Assembly: GCA_016124575.1 (NCBI GenBank)
Contig: WGNM01000012.1
Coordinates: 28,173-92,172, forward strand
DNA: 64,000 nt
Reading direction: 5' to 3'
Source of the DNA: Cryomorphaceae bacterium
GTDB lineage: Bacteria; Bacteroidota; Bacteroidia; Flavobacteriales_D; Sanyastnellaceae
In this document: piece by piece, positions 53,775 to 62,385 of the stretch
Numbering within the stretch: the stretch's first letter is position 1
Layout of the letters: each line of letters starts with the position of its first letter
The notes under the pieces: model-generated
What the model saw: only the letters and a program-made list of their open reading frames with translations
Databases searched by the model: none
Told to the model about the DNA's origin: nothing
Program-made: the position numbers and the translations under genes

Positions 53775-53933
53775 ATGAGCGTTCTTCGAGCAATCTTGGC
53801 AATCATTTTTCCTCCTTTGGCCGTAATCGATAAAGGCTGCGGTGCTTTACTCATCGTTATCGTGCTCACCCTAGCAGGGTGGATACCGGGTGTGATCGCT
53901 GCTTTGGTTATTGTCTACAAAGACAAATCATAA
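53775..53933 (+). CDS. YqaE/Pmp3-family small membrane protein
   Basis: The frame encodes 52 residues and was found by reading the sequence directly. It has two transmembrane helices: AILAIIFPPLAVI at the N-terminus and LLIVIVLTLAGWIPGVIA, then ALVIVYKDKS. The FPPLAV and GWIPGVIHA-like pattern (GWIPGVIAA here) are the Pmp3/YqaE signature. In yeast and plants Pmp3 affects cation balance and salt stress; bacterial copies are often stress-induced. It begins two bases after the hydrolase stop, so it is probably co-transcribed. Confidence 0.85.
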   Translation: MSVLRAILAIIFPPLAVIDKGCGALLIVIVLTLAGWIPGVIAALVIVYKDKS

Positions 53934-54224
53934 GGTTTCAAATACTGAGTATTGACCTCGGTTTCAAACATCTTCAAACTTTTCATCGGCATTTCAATGC
54001 AGACGATTGAATTTTCTTAAAACATTTGCAGTTGGCGCATAGTAGCGACTTCTTTTTTGAAATGGACTTTGAGTTTAGAAAATCAGTTCTGCGTTTAGCA
54101 ATATGAAAGTGACTTAGGAACTTTATAAGTGTCTTCAGCTCAGTGACATACTATCTGAAAAAGTATTTTTAGAGGGAGATGAAAAGACCTTGGCGAAGGA
54201 TTGAAAATTTGAAAATCGAAAGTA

Positions 54225-54373
54225 TGACCCTTGCGGGTCCCGCCCGCCCCCGCCCAAAATCACACCGAGCGTAGCGAAGGTACAAAAGTCTGAAATGCTT
54301 GTCAATAGGCAGTTTGTGTGTGTTATCGAAAACTTTGTATGTGCTCGATTTTGGTCGCTTTCACGGGGATAAA
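54225..54373. repeat. 149-bp direct repeat, copy 1
   Basis: This block recurs at 54638-54786 with the same length and only about three substitutions. It starts TGACCCTTGCGGGTCCCG, is GC-rich at first, then contains ACCGAGCGTAGCGAAGGT. There are no terminal inverted repeats, so it is not an IS or obvious MITE. Confidence 0.9.
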
Positions 54374-54492
54374 GCGAATGTCTGTTTCGAATTAGAAGTC
54401 TATTTCTTTGCTCCAACGTTTCGATTCATGTATTCCGTTAATCCATTGACTTAAAGGACTACTTTTTTGTTTACCCTTTTCCGTACTTGTTG

Positions 54493-54600
54493 CAGAATGA
54501 GCGAGATAAGGGAAAAAGAAAAGGAGTAAGAATGACAATGAGAGGGAAATAGGAAAAACAGAGTGAGAAAGAGAAAGAGAGCGAGGAAGCCGAGAATAGA
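54493..54600. other. Purine-rich tract
   Basis: About 100 bases consist almost only of A and G on the plus strand, with GAGAAAGAGAAAGAGAG near 54560-54580. It lies between the two direct repeats and has no gene. It could form triplex-type structure. Confidence 0.6.
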
Positions 54601-54637
54601 TTTAAATTAAGCAGGAAAGAATTGAAAATCAAAGGTT

Positions 54638-54786
54638 TGACCCTTGCGGGTCCCGCCCGCCCCCGCCCAAAAACACACCGAGCGTAGCGAAGGTACAAAA
54701 GTCTGAAATGCTTGTCAATAGGCAGTTTGTGTGTGCTATCGAAAACTTTGTATGTGCTCGATTTTGGTCGCTTTCACGGAGATAAA
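54638..54786. repeat. 149-bp direct repeat, copy 2
   Basis: Nearly identical to 54225-54373, 413 bases downstream in the same orientation. It ends 72 bases before the stop of the coiled-coil gene. Confidence 0.9.
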
Positions 54787-54857
54787 ACGAAAAGCCAGAA
54801 TTGAATTCTGAGCTTTGCATTTGGAATCTCTATAATCTGGGCCCAACTTAAATACTG

Positions 54858-55607
54858 TTATTGCCAAGCCACTTGATTCAGCATCTGTTCTTTTGCAACC
54901 TTTTCGTTCAAAAGCATCTTGCGCTGAATCTCCAACGCCTGAATTCTGTTTTCAGATTCGCTAACGCTGTCTTGCGACTGATCTTGCTTGCGCTGTAGTC
55001 TGTTCTCGGCAGATTTCAATGATTGGATTTCTTTGTCTATCGCATCAATCTCAGTTTGCTTAGCCACCAATCCGTTCAGTGTGATGACGTCTTGCGTGTC
55101 GTGAATCTCTTCTTCTTTGCGATCGATGGTCTCTTCATTGGTGGCAATGCGCGACTCGAGCATGCTGATTTCTCCGAGGAGTTTTTCGATCTGGGCTTTC
55201 TTGCGGACAATAGACTGTGCGTCGTTTCTCGACTGACGGTCAAGTTTCGATTTCTCTTTTTCTATGCGGTCGATCTTGTCGTTGAGGGCCTGCAGGTTGT
55301 GGCCTTCCATCTCTGTTTTTAGCGTGGCAATGCGGCGTGTGCGTTCTTGCTGTTTCTGTCGGTTGTATGACAGCTCACGCTCTGATTCTCTAACAATCTG
55401 TTCTTTTACCTTTTGCTCTCGTGCGACGCGCAACAGGGTGCGATCCATTTTTTGCAATTCTTTGTTGATTTCACTTACGCGTGATTTCATTTCTTCTGCC
55501 GAATAAGCAGAGGTCTGACTCTTCGCAACAGGAAGTGTTTGTCCGCTTACATTAACAGTAAACGCAATCGAAACGAATAGGAGGGAAAGGGAGATAAAGT
55601 TTTTCAT
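54858..55607 (-). CDS. Secreted coiled-coil protein
   Basis: The 249-residue protein has a signal peptide (LLFVSIAFTVNVSGQ) and is then almost wholly a heptad-type coiled coil (about residues 40-240; EINKELQKMDRTLLRVAR, KIDRIEKEKSKLDRQ). No catalytic domain is visible. It is likely periplasmic, perhaps a spacer or scaffold. It is downstream of the T9SS cargo gene on the same strand, but a terminator lies between them, so it has its own promoter. Function unknown. Confidence 0.8.
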   Translation of the reverse strand: MKNFISLSLLFVSIAFTVNVSGQTLPVAKSQTSAYSAEEMKSRVSEINKELQKMDRTLLRVAREQKVKEQIVRESERELSYNRQKQQERTRRIATLKTEMEGHNLQALNDKIDRIEKEKSKLDRQSRNDAQSIVRKKAQIEKLLGEISMLESRIATNEETIDRKEEEIHDTQDVITLNGLVAKQTEIDAIDKEIQSLKSAENRLQRKQDQSQDSVSESENRIQALEIQRKMLLNEKVAKEQMLNQVAWQ

Positions 55608-55654
55608 TTTCGTGGAATTGTGACTTTCTGACGTAAGGGATTCAAAAAAGTCAC

Positions 55655-55683
55655 AAAAAAAAAGGCCGCTGTTAAGCGACCTT
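55655..55683 (-). terminator. Rho-independent terminator of the T9SS cargo gene
   Basis: Stem 55662-55670 with 55675-55683 (one G-U pair), 4-base loop, then nine T on the minus strand. Confidence 0.9.
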
Positions 55684-55704
55684 CATTCATGCAGATATTA
55701 GAGA

Positions 55705-56643
55705 TTAGTGGCGAACCACCAATTTTTGTGTCGAGCGTTCAGCTCCAGAAATCATTTCAACGAAGTAAATTCCAGACTCTAGGTTGGCACTAGAAACCGT
55801 GATAACTCCATTTTTAGATGATAGTGAGCGGCTTGCTACCATTTTTCCATCAAGGCTGAAGATGTTCAATTGCGCATTTGATGCACCGGCAAGCTTAAAG
55901 TTAACAGCTTCGTTGGCAGGGTTCGGGAACATAACCAATTCTGTAGCTTCTACTGTTGGTGTGCTAACAGTTGTTGATTCTACAAAGCTGAAATCATCGA
56001 TGTAGAACAATCCATTTGCCCCGCTTGGACCGTAACCGTAAAAGTCGATGGCCTGCATTTGGTTGTTTCCTTGAGCACCGGTGTTGTTGATAAGCGACCA
56101 TTGGTAGCTGTATACAGAAACACCATTCACATATATTATTCCCAAGTCAGCGTCCAAATCTGCTGTTACCTGAATGTCTACCCACTCATCGTGGTTGAAA
56201 GAAACAGCTCCGCCGTCGTTGCCTGCTGCGGTCCAGGTGATGTCTCCACCAGCGCTGAAATAAACGTCTATCGACCATTCGTAACCTGTGGTGCTGGTGT
56301 ACACCCAGTTGTGAAGCAGGTTGAAATAGGCTTCTTTCCCTGAAGGAATCAGGATTTTGAAGTTTACATCGTACTTGCCTGTTGTCAATGCCCCAGTGTC
56401 GTACACCAAGTCGGTGCCTGCTGCTTGGTCAATTGCGATAGACTGTGTTCCACTTGCGGCATAGGCATCTGTTACCATCGCATCGGTTGTTACATCACCG
56501 CTGTTCCATGTGTACCAATCGCCCGACTGTGCTGCAACACCGTCGAGTGTGTAGCTGTCGAAATTGTCTTCGAAAATAACGTTTTGACTGAAAGCAGTAG
56601 TTGCGAATGCCAAAGCACTCGCTAAGAGTATAGATTTTCTCAT
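55705..56643 (-). CDS. T9SS type A sorting-domain protein with LamG-like domain
   Basis: The 312-residue exported protein has a signal peptide (LLASALAFATTAFSQ), a jelly-roll/LamG-like domain (about 20-215; EDNFDSYTLDG, WVDIQVTADLDADLGIIYVNG) and a C-terminal T9SS sorting domain: LVMFPNPANEAVNFKLAG, LNIFSLDGKMV and ESGIYFVEMISG, ending STQKLVVRH. The C-terminal domain directs export by the type IX system and surface attachment. The function of the jelly-roll part is unknown; glycan binding is possible. A 17-base palindrome lies 11 bases before its ATG. Confidence 0.92.
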   Translation of the reverse strand: MRKSILLASALAFATTAFSQNVIFEDNFDSYTLDGVAAQSGDWYTWNSGDVTTDAMVTDAYAASGTQSIAIDQAAGTDLVYDTGALTTGKYDVNFKILIPSGKEAYFNLLHNWVYTSTTGYEWSIDVYFSAGGDITWTAAGNDGGAVSFNHDEWVDIQVTADLDADLGIIYVNGVSVYSYQWSLINNTGAQGNNQMQAIDFYGYGPSGANGLFYIDDFSFVESTTVSTPTVEATELVMFPNPANEAVNFKLAGASNAQLNIFSLDGKMVASRSLSSKNGVITVSSANLESGIYFVEMISGAERSTQKLVVRH

Positions 56644-56653
56644 GATGTCATTA

Positions 56654-56670
56654 TTAAGGTTCGACCTTAA
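56654..56670. promoter_or_regulatory. Palindrome before the T9SS cargo gene
   Basis: TTAAGGT-TCG-ACCTTAA, perfect seven-base arms, 11 bases upstream of the ATG at 56643. It could be an operator or a hairpin in the leader. Confidence 0.45.
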
Positions 56671-56700
56671 AAATAGTCGCTATAAGTGAAAAATGAAAAT

Positions 56701-57321
56701 CTATTTATTCACATGTTGCTCGGTAAGCAGGGTTGCAATCTCTTCTTGAATGGTTCGAGTGGCGTCGGCTCCGTACCATTTTTGGACGTCTACCGAAAAC
56801 TCGATATAGGTCTTTTTGGGTTCGGGCATGTGCTTGTACGAAGTCACCATTTCTTGGGCTGGCGCGGGACGCGGACCCCAGATGAAGCTCAATTCGCCTT
56901 GGTCGTCGAAGGCAACGAGCTTTGGTATGGAACGTCCGCCATTGGTCAACACTTCATCAATGAGTTGGGGGAACTCATCGCGCAAAACAATGCGGAGGTT
57001 GATGTCGCTGTTGTGCTGCGCCATCAAATCGATGACGGGAACACTTTGTGCAGCATCTCCACACCAGGCTTCTGTTATCAAGATCCAATTCTTTTGATTC
57101 GACGTATCGAGCGCTGTTAGCAGCTTTTCATTCAATTGGGTGGTTTTCGAAATCCGGCGCATGCGCTGTAAATTCAACTTGGTCAAATCGACGTAAAAAT
57201 CGGTCTGATTAGGGCCTGTCGTTTTTTTCTCTTCTACCAGTTTTTCTACAAGGGCGATGTATTCGCTGTAACTCATGCTGCCCGGCATGCCGTCGGCGAG
57301 AAATTGTTTGTGTGCATTCAT
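56701..57321 (-). CDS. Thioredoxin-family protein with CGDA active site
   Basis: The protein of 206 residues has a thioredoxin fold from about residue 75: WILITEAWCGDAAQSVPVI contains the active-site CxxA in place of CxxC. SIPKLVAFDD carries the cis-Pro. It has no signal peptide. The family keeps only one redox Cys, so it may act through a mixed disulfide. The true start is the ATG at 57321; the upstream TTG lies just behind a GACCTTTG promoter-like element that ends 6 bases before it. No operon partner. Confidence 0.88.
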   Translation of the reverse strand: MNAHKQFLADGMPGSMSYSEYIALVEKLVEEKKTTGPNQTDFYVDLTKLNLQRMRRISKTTQLNEKLLTALDTSNQKNWILITEAWCGDAAQSVPVIDLMAQHNSDINLRIVLRDEFPQLIDEVLTNGGRSIPKLVAFDDQGELSFIWGPRPAPAQEMVTSYKHMPEPKKTYIEFSVDVQKWYGADATRTIQEEIATLLTEQHVNK

Positions 57322-57368
57322 AGACGACAAAGGTCTTTGAAAGTGGTCACAAAACGATCACGTTAACA

Positions 57369-57376
57369 TAGCTTTG
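57369..57376 (+). promoter_or_regulatory. -7 promoter element TAGCTTTG
   Basis: An exact TAnnTTTG match ends 4 bases before the ATG at 57381. Confidence 0.5.
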
Positions 57377-57380
57377 CAGT

Positions 57381-58199
57381 ATGAAGTTTACTGGTAATAT
57401 TCGAAAGATGTCGACGACGTTGGTTGATGGCATTGCCAACTACAATCTGCCTCTAAAAGATGTCTTGGAGGAGGGTGTGGTTGTCGCCATGAATGATTTG
57501 GTAGGCAAGGCAATTACGTTGACGTTTGAAAATCAAATCAACTGCGTGGTGTCGGGTAAGCGCATCAAAAAAACCTACGGCGAGGGCATGAGCTTTGACG
57601 TTTGGCAAAAAAGTCCGCAAGCGGTGGAAAGCATCATCCGACCTGAGTTGAGCAGGATTCACGAGGGCATTGCGCTGCGCGATTTCGATTGGGAACAGGC
57701 ACACCACAATCAACCGCATTTTGTGTATCTGTCTGTAACGAGCGACCTTAAAGTGGGCGTCACGCGCTCTACAAATGTCCCTTCGCGATGGATAGACCAG
57801 GGGGCTTCGCAAGCCATCATCATTGCTGAAACGCCTTACCGTCAGCTTGCGGGGTTGATGGAGGTGGAGCTGAAATCGCATCTGGCCGATAAAACCAATT
57901 GGCGAGGGATGCTGACCAATACTTCGGCGTTCGATGGCGACCTGGAAGCGGCGAAAGATCAGGTGTTTGAATGGCTCGATGAGGAGTATGAAGACTTTTT
58001 TAGTGACAACGATGAAGTGACGTCAATAGAATATCCTGTTCTGCAATACCCGAATAAGATCACAAGCTTTAAACTGGATACCCAGCCCATAACGGAGGGT
58101 GTGTTGCAAGGCATACGCGGACAATATCTCTACTTCGAAAATGGTAAGGTCATCAATTTACGAAGCCATGCGGGATACCGCGTAACGCTGGAGGTCTAA
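57381..58199 (+). CDS. DUF2797-domain protein
   Basis: The 272-residue cytosolic protein matches DUF2797: QINCVVSGKRIKKTYGEGMS, AHHNQPHFVYLSVTSDLKVG, and VTRSTNVPSRWIDQGAS. In other members nearby Cys residues often form a metal site; here few cysteines are present. The family has no proven function. The start is supported by the promoter element 4 bases before. It converges with the YqgE gene, and the two stops overlap by 4 bases. Confidence 0.85.
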   Translation: MKFTGNIRKMSTTLVDGIANYNLPLKDVLEEGVVVAMNDLVGKAITLTFENQINCVVSGKRIKKTYGEGMSFDVWQKSPQAVESIIRPELSRIHEGIALRDFDWEQAHHNQPHFVYLSVTSDLKVGVTRSTNVPSRWIDQGASQAIIIAETPYRQLAGLMEVELKSHLADKTNWRGMLTNTSAFDGDLEAAKDQVFEWLDEEYEDFFSDNDEVTSIEYPVLQYPNKITSFKLDTQPITEGVLQGIRGQYLYFENGKVINLRSHAGYRVTLEV

Positions 58200-58771
58200 T
58201 TCAAATTCGGATCACGTGGCAGTTGAGCAAGGTGCTCAAAGTTCTTTCCAAGGGTCCGTATGATTGCTCCCCACAGGTCGTCTTCAGAGACATCCATCAC
58301 AAGGTTGGGGTCGGCATCGGCTACAAACCACGATTTGCGCTCCATCTCTTCTTCGAGTTGATGAGCAGACCAGCCGCTGTATCCGACAAAAAAGCGAAGC
58401 TGATCGAAATCTACTTCTCCGCGTTGAAGCAGACTTTTTAACACGGCAAAGTCGCCGCCTACAAAGATTCCAGGTGCCACTTCAATGCTTTCTGGAATCT
58501 CATCGCCCAGGCAATGGATGTAGTACAGATTTGAATTTTTTACAGGTCCGCCAATGGAAATACGCGTCTCAAATGGCGGTATCTCATCCATAATGCGGTC
58601 AATTTCAACATCAACGTAGTTGTTGAGGACGAATCCGAAGGAGCCTTCTTCGTTGTGTTCGCACAAAAGCACCACGGATCTGCGGAAGTAAGGGTCTTCC
58701 ATAAAGGGTTCAGCGAGCAGTAGTTTGCCGCGCGCTGGTTGAATATTGTTATCCGGACTGAATTTTAGCAT
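58196..58771 (-). CDS. YqgE/AlgH-family protein
   Basis: The 191-residue protein begins with the family block PARGKLLLAEPFMEDPYFRR, followed by VVLLCEHNEEGSFGFVLNN and IGGPVKNSNLYYIHCL, and later FVGYSGWSAHQLEEEM. It is cytosolic. YqgE has been linked to regulation and stress but its biochemical role is not established. Length fits. The convergent DUF2797 gene overlaps its 3' end by 4 bases. Confidence 0.92.
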   Translation of the reverse strand: MLKFSPDNNIQPARGKLLLAEPFMEDPYFRRSVVLLCEHNEEGSFGFVLNNYVDVEIDRIMDEIPPFETRISIGGPVKNSNLYYIHCLGDEIPESIEVAPGIFVGGDFAVLKSLLQRGEVDFDQLRFFVGYSGWSAHQLEEEMERKSWFVADADPNLVMDVSEDDLWGAIIRTLGKNFEHLAQLPRDPNLN

Positions 58772-58816
58772 GCCGAAGGACAGATTATGTGCTATTTTAC
58801 GGACTTATTTGAATGA

Positions 58817-60574
58817 ATGAAAACATTGACGCCTCTATTTATGCAACTTCAGAAGTTACTTACACTCATCACTCTTGTATTCCTAGTACACTTTTCTTGG
58901 GCGCAACCCGAAAATCGCTTCCGCGGAAATACTTCTGTGCCACACGATGAACTGATTGAAGCATACAAGGCATTGGATGCTAAGTATCGCAATGCCAGTT
59001 TGATAGAGATTGGTAAGGGGGATGTCGGACGTCCGATTCACATGTTTGTAATCGATGCTTCGGGGGTGACGAGTCTCACAGACATTGATCCCAACAAGCA
59101 GGTATTGATGATCAACAACGGCATTCACCCGGGCGAGCCTTGCGGGGTAGATGCGTCTTTACGGTTCGCAAAAATGCTGCTCAATGGCGACTTGGGTGAT
59201 CTGAGTTTTCTTGCTGAGATGTCGATTTGCATCATTCCCATGTACAATGTAGGCGGGGCGCTCAATCGCGGATGCTGCAGTCGCGCCAATCAGAACGGAC
59301 CTGAGATGTATGGCTTTCGTGGCAATGCGCGGAATTTAGATCTCAACAGGGATTTCATCAAGTGCGATGCATCCAACACGGTTGCTTTTGAAACGGCTTT
59401 CCGCACGATCGATCCCGATGTCCTCATCGATACCCACACCTCAAACGGTGCCGACTACCAATACACGATGACGCTTATTACAACCCAAACAGACAAGCTG
59501 GGATATGACTTGAAAACATTTGTGAATTCCGTTTTTGAGCCAGCGTTGTTCGATGAAATGGACCAGCGCGGTTGGCCGATGTCGCCCTATGTCAACACCC
59601 ACGGCGATACCCCAAATGAGGGTATCATCGGGTTCATGGATAGTCCGCGTTATTGCACAGGCTACGCAGCGCTGTTTGGTACCATTGGTTTTACTACCGA
59701 GACACACATGCTAAAACCGTTTGAAGACCGCGTAGAAAGCACCTTTCAGTTTATTGTATCCACCCTCGCCTTGATGAAAATTCACAAAAGTGAGATTCAA
59801 GCTGCGCGTGCATCCTGGAAGAAGGACGTTTTAACATCCACGGCGTTGCCCGTGAGCTGGAAACACGAAGAAACGAATACCAAAGAGATCGCCTTCATGG
59901 GCTATGCGGCTGAATACCCGAAAAGTGAAGTCACCAACCAGCCAAGATTGCGCTACAACCGCGAGAAACCGATCACGCTGAAAATCTCATTTGCGAATGT
60001 CTATGCAGTAGATAAGGTGGTAGACATCCCAGATTATTACATCGTTCCACAAGCGTGGCATGAAACCGTTATGTGTTTGGAAATGAACGGTTTGGAGATG
60101 ACGAGTTTGGAGAAAGACACCACCATGCTGGTAGGGGTTTATGTGATTGATGAATACAAATCGAATACACGGCCGTACGAAGGACATTTCATTCACACCC
60201 TCAACAAATGGACGTATCGCAGAGAAGAGATACAGCTTTTTGCGGGCGACTACCTTGTTTCAACCCACCAAGAGGGGAGAAGGTACCTTGTAGAAACCCT
60301 CGAGCCGATGTCTACCGATGCCTTTTTTCGCTGGAATTTCTTTGACAGCGTCCTCCAGCAAAAAGAGTGGTACAGCGATTACGTTTTTGAAGATACCGCT
60401 GCGCGGATGTTGAACGAAGACCCCCAATTGCGTCGGGCCTTTGAAGAAGAAAAGGCGCGCGATCCAGAATTTGCGAAAAGCGCTGAAGCACAGTTGTATT
60501 GGCTGTATAAAGAATCGCCCATGTTTGAGCCCACTGTTAATCGGTATCCTATTTATAGAATAGAAATTGAATAG
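58817..60574 (+). CDS. M14-family zinc carboxypeptidase
   Basis: The 585-residue exported enzyme has a signal peptide (LITLVFLVHFSWAQ) and an M14 domain: NNGIHPGEPCGVDASLRF carries the Zn ligands His and Glu, LIDTHTSNG the third His, and TTETHMLKPFEDR the catalytic Glu. NARNLDLNRDFIK is typical of the substrate pocket. It should remove C-terminal residues from peptides outside the cytoplasm. The C-terminal 220 residues form an unassigned beta-rich region. Starts at 58817 and 58841 are both possible; the second puts the signal closer to the N-terminus. Confidence 0.9.
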   Translation: MKTLTPLFMQLQKLLTLITLVFLVHFSWAQPENRFRGNTSVPHDELIEAYKALDAKYRNASLIEIGKGDVGRPIHMFVIDASGVTSLTDIDPNKQVLMINNGIHPGEPCGVDASLRFAKMLLNGDLGDLSFLAEMSICIIPMYNVGGALNRGCCSRANQNGPEMYGFRGNARNLDLNRDFIKCDASNTVAFETAFRTIDPDVLIDTHTSNGADYQYTMTLITTQTDKLGYDLKTFVNSVFEPALFDEMDQRGWPMSPYVNTHGDTPNEGIIGFMDSPRYCTGYAALFGTIGFTTETHMLKPFEDRVESTFQFIVSTLALMKIHKSEIQAARASWKKDVLTSTALPVSWKHEETNTKEIAFMGYAAEYPKSEVTNQPRLRYNREKPITLKISFANVYAVDKVVDIPDYYIVPQAWHETVMCLEMNGLEMTSLEKDTTMLVGVYVIDEYKSNTRPYEGHFIHTLNKWTYRREEIQLFAGDYLVSTHQEGRRYLVETLEPMSTDAFFRWNFFDSVLQQKEWYSDYVFEDTAARMLNEDPQLRRAFEEEKARDPEFAKSAEAQLYWLYKESPMFEPTVNRYPIYRIEIE

Positions 60575-60609
60575 TTTGTTAACAGCATACACACTTATCA
60601 CATAGCGCT

Positions 60610-60617
60610 TACCTTTG
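60610..60617 (+). promoter_or_regulatory. -7 promoter element TACCTTTG
   Basis: An exact TAnnTTTG match ends 4 bases before the ATG at 60622. Confidence 0.5.
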
Positions 60618-60621
60618 CGGC

Positions 60622-61539
60622 ATGGGCAAAGTTCATTATCAATTAATCACCACGTATTACCGATTGATGCGCAAGTTGCGCAGCGCGGGAGTGAATCCTA
60701 CGCCCCAGCAATTGCGCAGTGCGGCTGATAAATTGGCCTTGATGAATCCATTGCCGATGGGGGCGAAGTTTGGTGAGACAGAGTTGGGAGGGGTGAAGTG
60801 CGGACATGCTTACCACCGCAAGCGGAACACCAATCGCATATTGTTCGTCATACACGGCGGCGGCTTTGCTTTTGGATCTTTCCTCACCCACCGCGCCATG
60901 ATCAGTTATCTCACGCGGCTTACAGGCTATGAATGTTATTCGCCAGAGTACAGGCTCGCGCCCGAGCATCCATTTCCTATTCCGCTTGAAGACTGTTACG
61001 AAGCCTATCTTGGCTTGTGTGAGCGACATCCCGATGCCCGCATCACCGTGATGGGCGATTCAGCAGGTGGAAACCTCGCAGCAGCATTGGTGTTGTTGTT
61101 AAGAGAAAGAGGAAATCGCATGCCCGTGAACGTCGTCTTGATGTCGCCTTGGTTAGATTTATCGCCCGAGTCAGAATCGGTCAAAAAGAACCGCGATCAA
61201 GACAGCCTTTTTGATAAAGACGATTTGGTGCATTACAGCGCCATGTATTTAGGGGGAGAAACGGCCAGCAACCAACTCGCATCGCCACTTCGTGGAGACC
61301 TCACCGATTTTCCGCCGACCCTCATACAAGTGGCTCAAAATGAGCTTTTGTACTTTGATAGCGAGCTATTTACCGAGCGATTGAAGAAGGCAGGCGCGAC
61401 AGTTACATGTGTCACCTATCCCATGTTGTTTCACAGTTGGCAGTTGTTTCCGCATTTGGTTCCTGAAGCCAAGCAAGCCTTAGATCAGGTTGCCGAATTT
61501 ATTTCGTCTTCGGTTCCGGTTTTAGATCAAGCGCAATAA
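60622..61539 (+). CDS. Alpha/beta hydrolase of the hormone-sensitive-lipase type
   Basis: The 305-residue cytosolic enzyme has the HSL motif HGGGFAFGS, which forms the oxyanion hole, and the nucleophile GDSAGGNLAAA (Ser at about residue 149). The catalytic His is in MLFHSWQLFPH. PEYRLAPEHPFPIPLEDC is the family block between them. It likely hydrolyses short acyl esters. Its 3' end overlaps the convergent lipoprotein gene by 41 bases. Confidence 0.92.
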   Translation: MGKVHYQLITTYYRLMRKLRSAGVNPTPQQLRSAADKLALMNPLPMGAKFGETELGGVKCGHAYHRKRNTNRILFVIHGGGFAFGSFLTHRAMISYLTRLTGYECYSPEYRLAPEHPFPIPLEDCYEAYLGLCERHPDARITVMGDSAGGNLAAALVLLLRERGNRMPVNVVLMSPWLDLSPESESVKKNRDQDSLFDKDDLVHYSAMYLGGETASNQLASPLRGDLTDFPPTLIQVAQNELLYFDSELFTERLKKAGATVTCVTYPMLFHSWQLFPHLVPEAKQALDQVAEFISSSVPVLDQAQ

Positions 61540-61951
61540 GGTAGGCTTGCAAACGTCCGATGTACTTTTTTTCTACCGCCTCCAAATTTTCACTGCTTTG
61601 TTGCAGCGTAAAGCTTGGCGATTCACCAACTTGCATTGATGTAACCTTCTGATTTTCAATCGTAAGAGCGTATTTTCTGGCGGTTATGGTACTATCCGCA
61701 TTTAGGTCGTAAGAAAGACAAAGCGCCGAAACAGCCTTACCTTCTTCCAGCACATACGCTTCTTCCTCCGTAGCTTGTCCCTTCTGGAACGTAGCATTCA
61801 CATTCACCAGCTTCCCATCCAAATAAGTACCCGTAACCTCACCCGCCATTTGGCCAATTTTTATTGGTCGCACCTCAATTGTCTCAACCGGCGGAGTAGG
61901 GGAGCTACAGGCAACAACAAACAGAGTAAGCAGGGCAATAATGAAACGCAT
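61499..61951 (-). CDS. Lipoprotein of unknown function
   Basis: The 150-residue product has a lipoprotein signal (LLTLFVVACSSPTPP) and a beta-rich part (GEVTGTYLDGKLVNVNA, KYALTIENQKVTSM) with no recognised family. It overlaps the convergent hydrolase gene by 41 bases, more than the usual few. TAGCTTCG lies about 15 bases before its ATG. Confidence 0.75.
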   Translation of the reverse strand: MRFIIALLTLFVVACSSPTPPVETIEVRPIKIGQMAGEVTGTYLDGKLVNVNATFQKGQATEEEAYVLEEGKAVSALCLSYDLNADSTITARKYALTIENQKVTSMQVGESPSFTLQQSSENLEAVEKKYIGRLQAYLIALDLKPEPKTK

Positions 61952-62385
61952 AATCTAAATTTTTTGCGAAGCTAAGAAGAAGAGCAATGCATGTTGATAG
62001 AGACATAAAATTAAACTCAAGAAAACATAGCCGTAACAGCAGCAATGTAGAAAAGAAAGACCTTGCAGCAGATTAAGGAAAAATTCAATTTTCTCAGTCT
62101 GGAGGTTCTCAGTAAGGGTATAGACACTGTCTTTCCGAATGATTAGCATTATCATTACGATCCCGAGTAAGGTCACTGCAAACGAGCGGAGACCTTTACT
62201 TTTTTATAGGGGTTTGGATTGGAGGTTTGGGGGTTTGGGGAGTGCAGCCTTCAACGTATTCGTTTTTTTGGAAATAGGTGAATAATACGTGGTTTTGATT
62301 GTGTAGTTGGGGGGTATGTGTAGTTTAGGTGCTCGAATAGACGAGTTATTCGGTAGCATAAAAACGAAATTAACCAAAGAGAATA
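61952..62385. other. Intergenic region with G-rich tract
   Basis: A 73-codon minus-strand frame (61955-62176) is only hydrophobic and has no start signals. At 62209-62240 there are several runs of G (GGGG, GG, GG, GG, GGGGG, GGGG) separated by TTT or short spacers, a candidate for G-quadruplex formation. Six G occur again near 62310. This marks the boundary to the AT-rich segment. Confidence 0.5.

Larger units (their letters stand above)
53934..54857. other. Non-coding region with two direct repeats and a purine-rich tract
   Basis: No convincing gene is found here. It holds two copies of a 149-bp direct repeat and a purine-rich stretch between them. Confidence 0.6.

Noticed and set aside
54135..54416. 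Minus-strand frame of 93 codons in repeat copy 1, with a similar frame at 54629-54820
   Set aside because: Both frames are read from the same repeated DNA, have no signal or family pattern, and share identity only because the DNA repeats.
61955..62176. 73-codon hydrophobic minus-strand frame
   Set aside because: Only low-complexity hydrophobic residues in AT-rich DNA, no promoter or ribosome site.
62304..62340. GGGGGG and nearby TAG-rich stretch as a promoter or attachment site
   Set aside because: No repeat partner or -7 element could be matched to the nuclease gene start.
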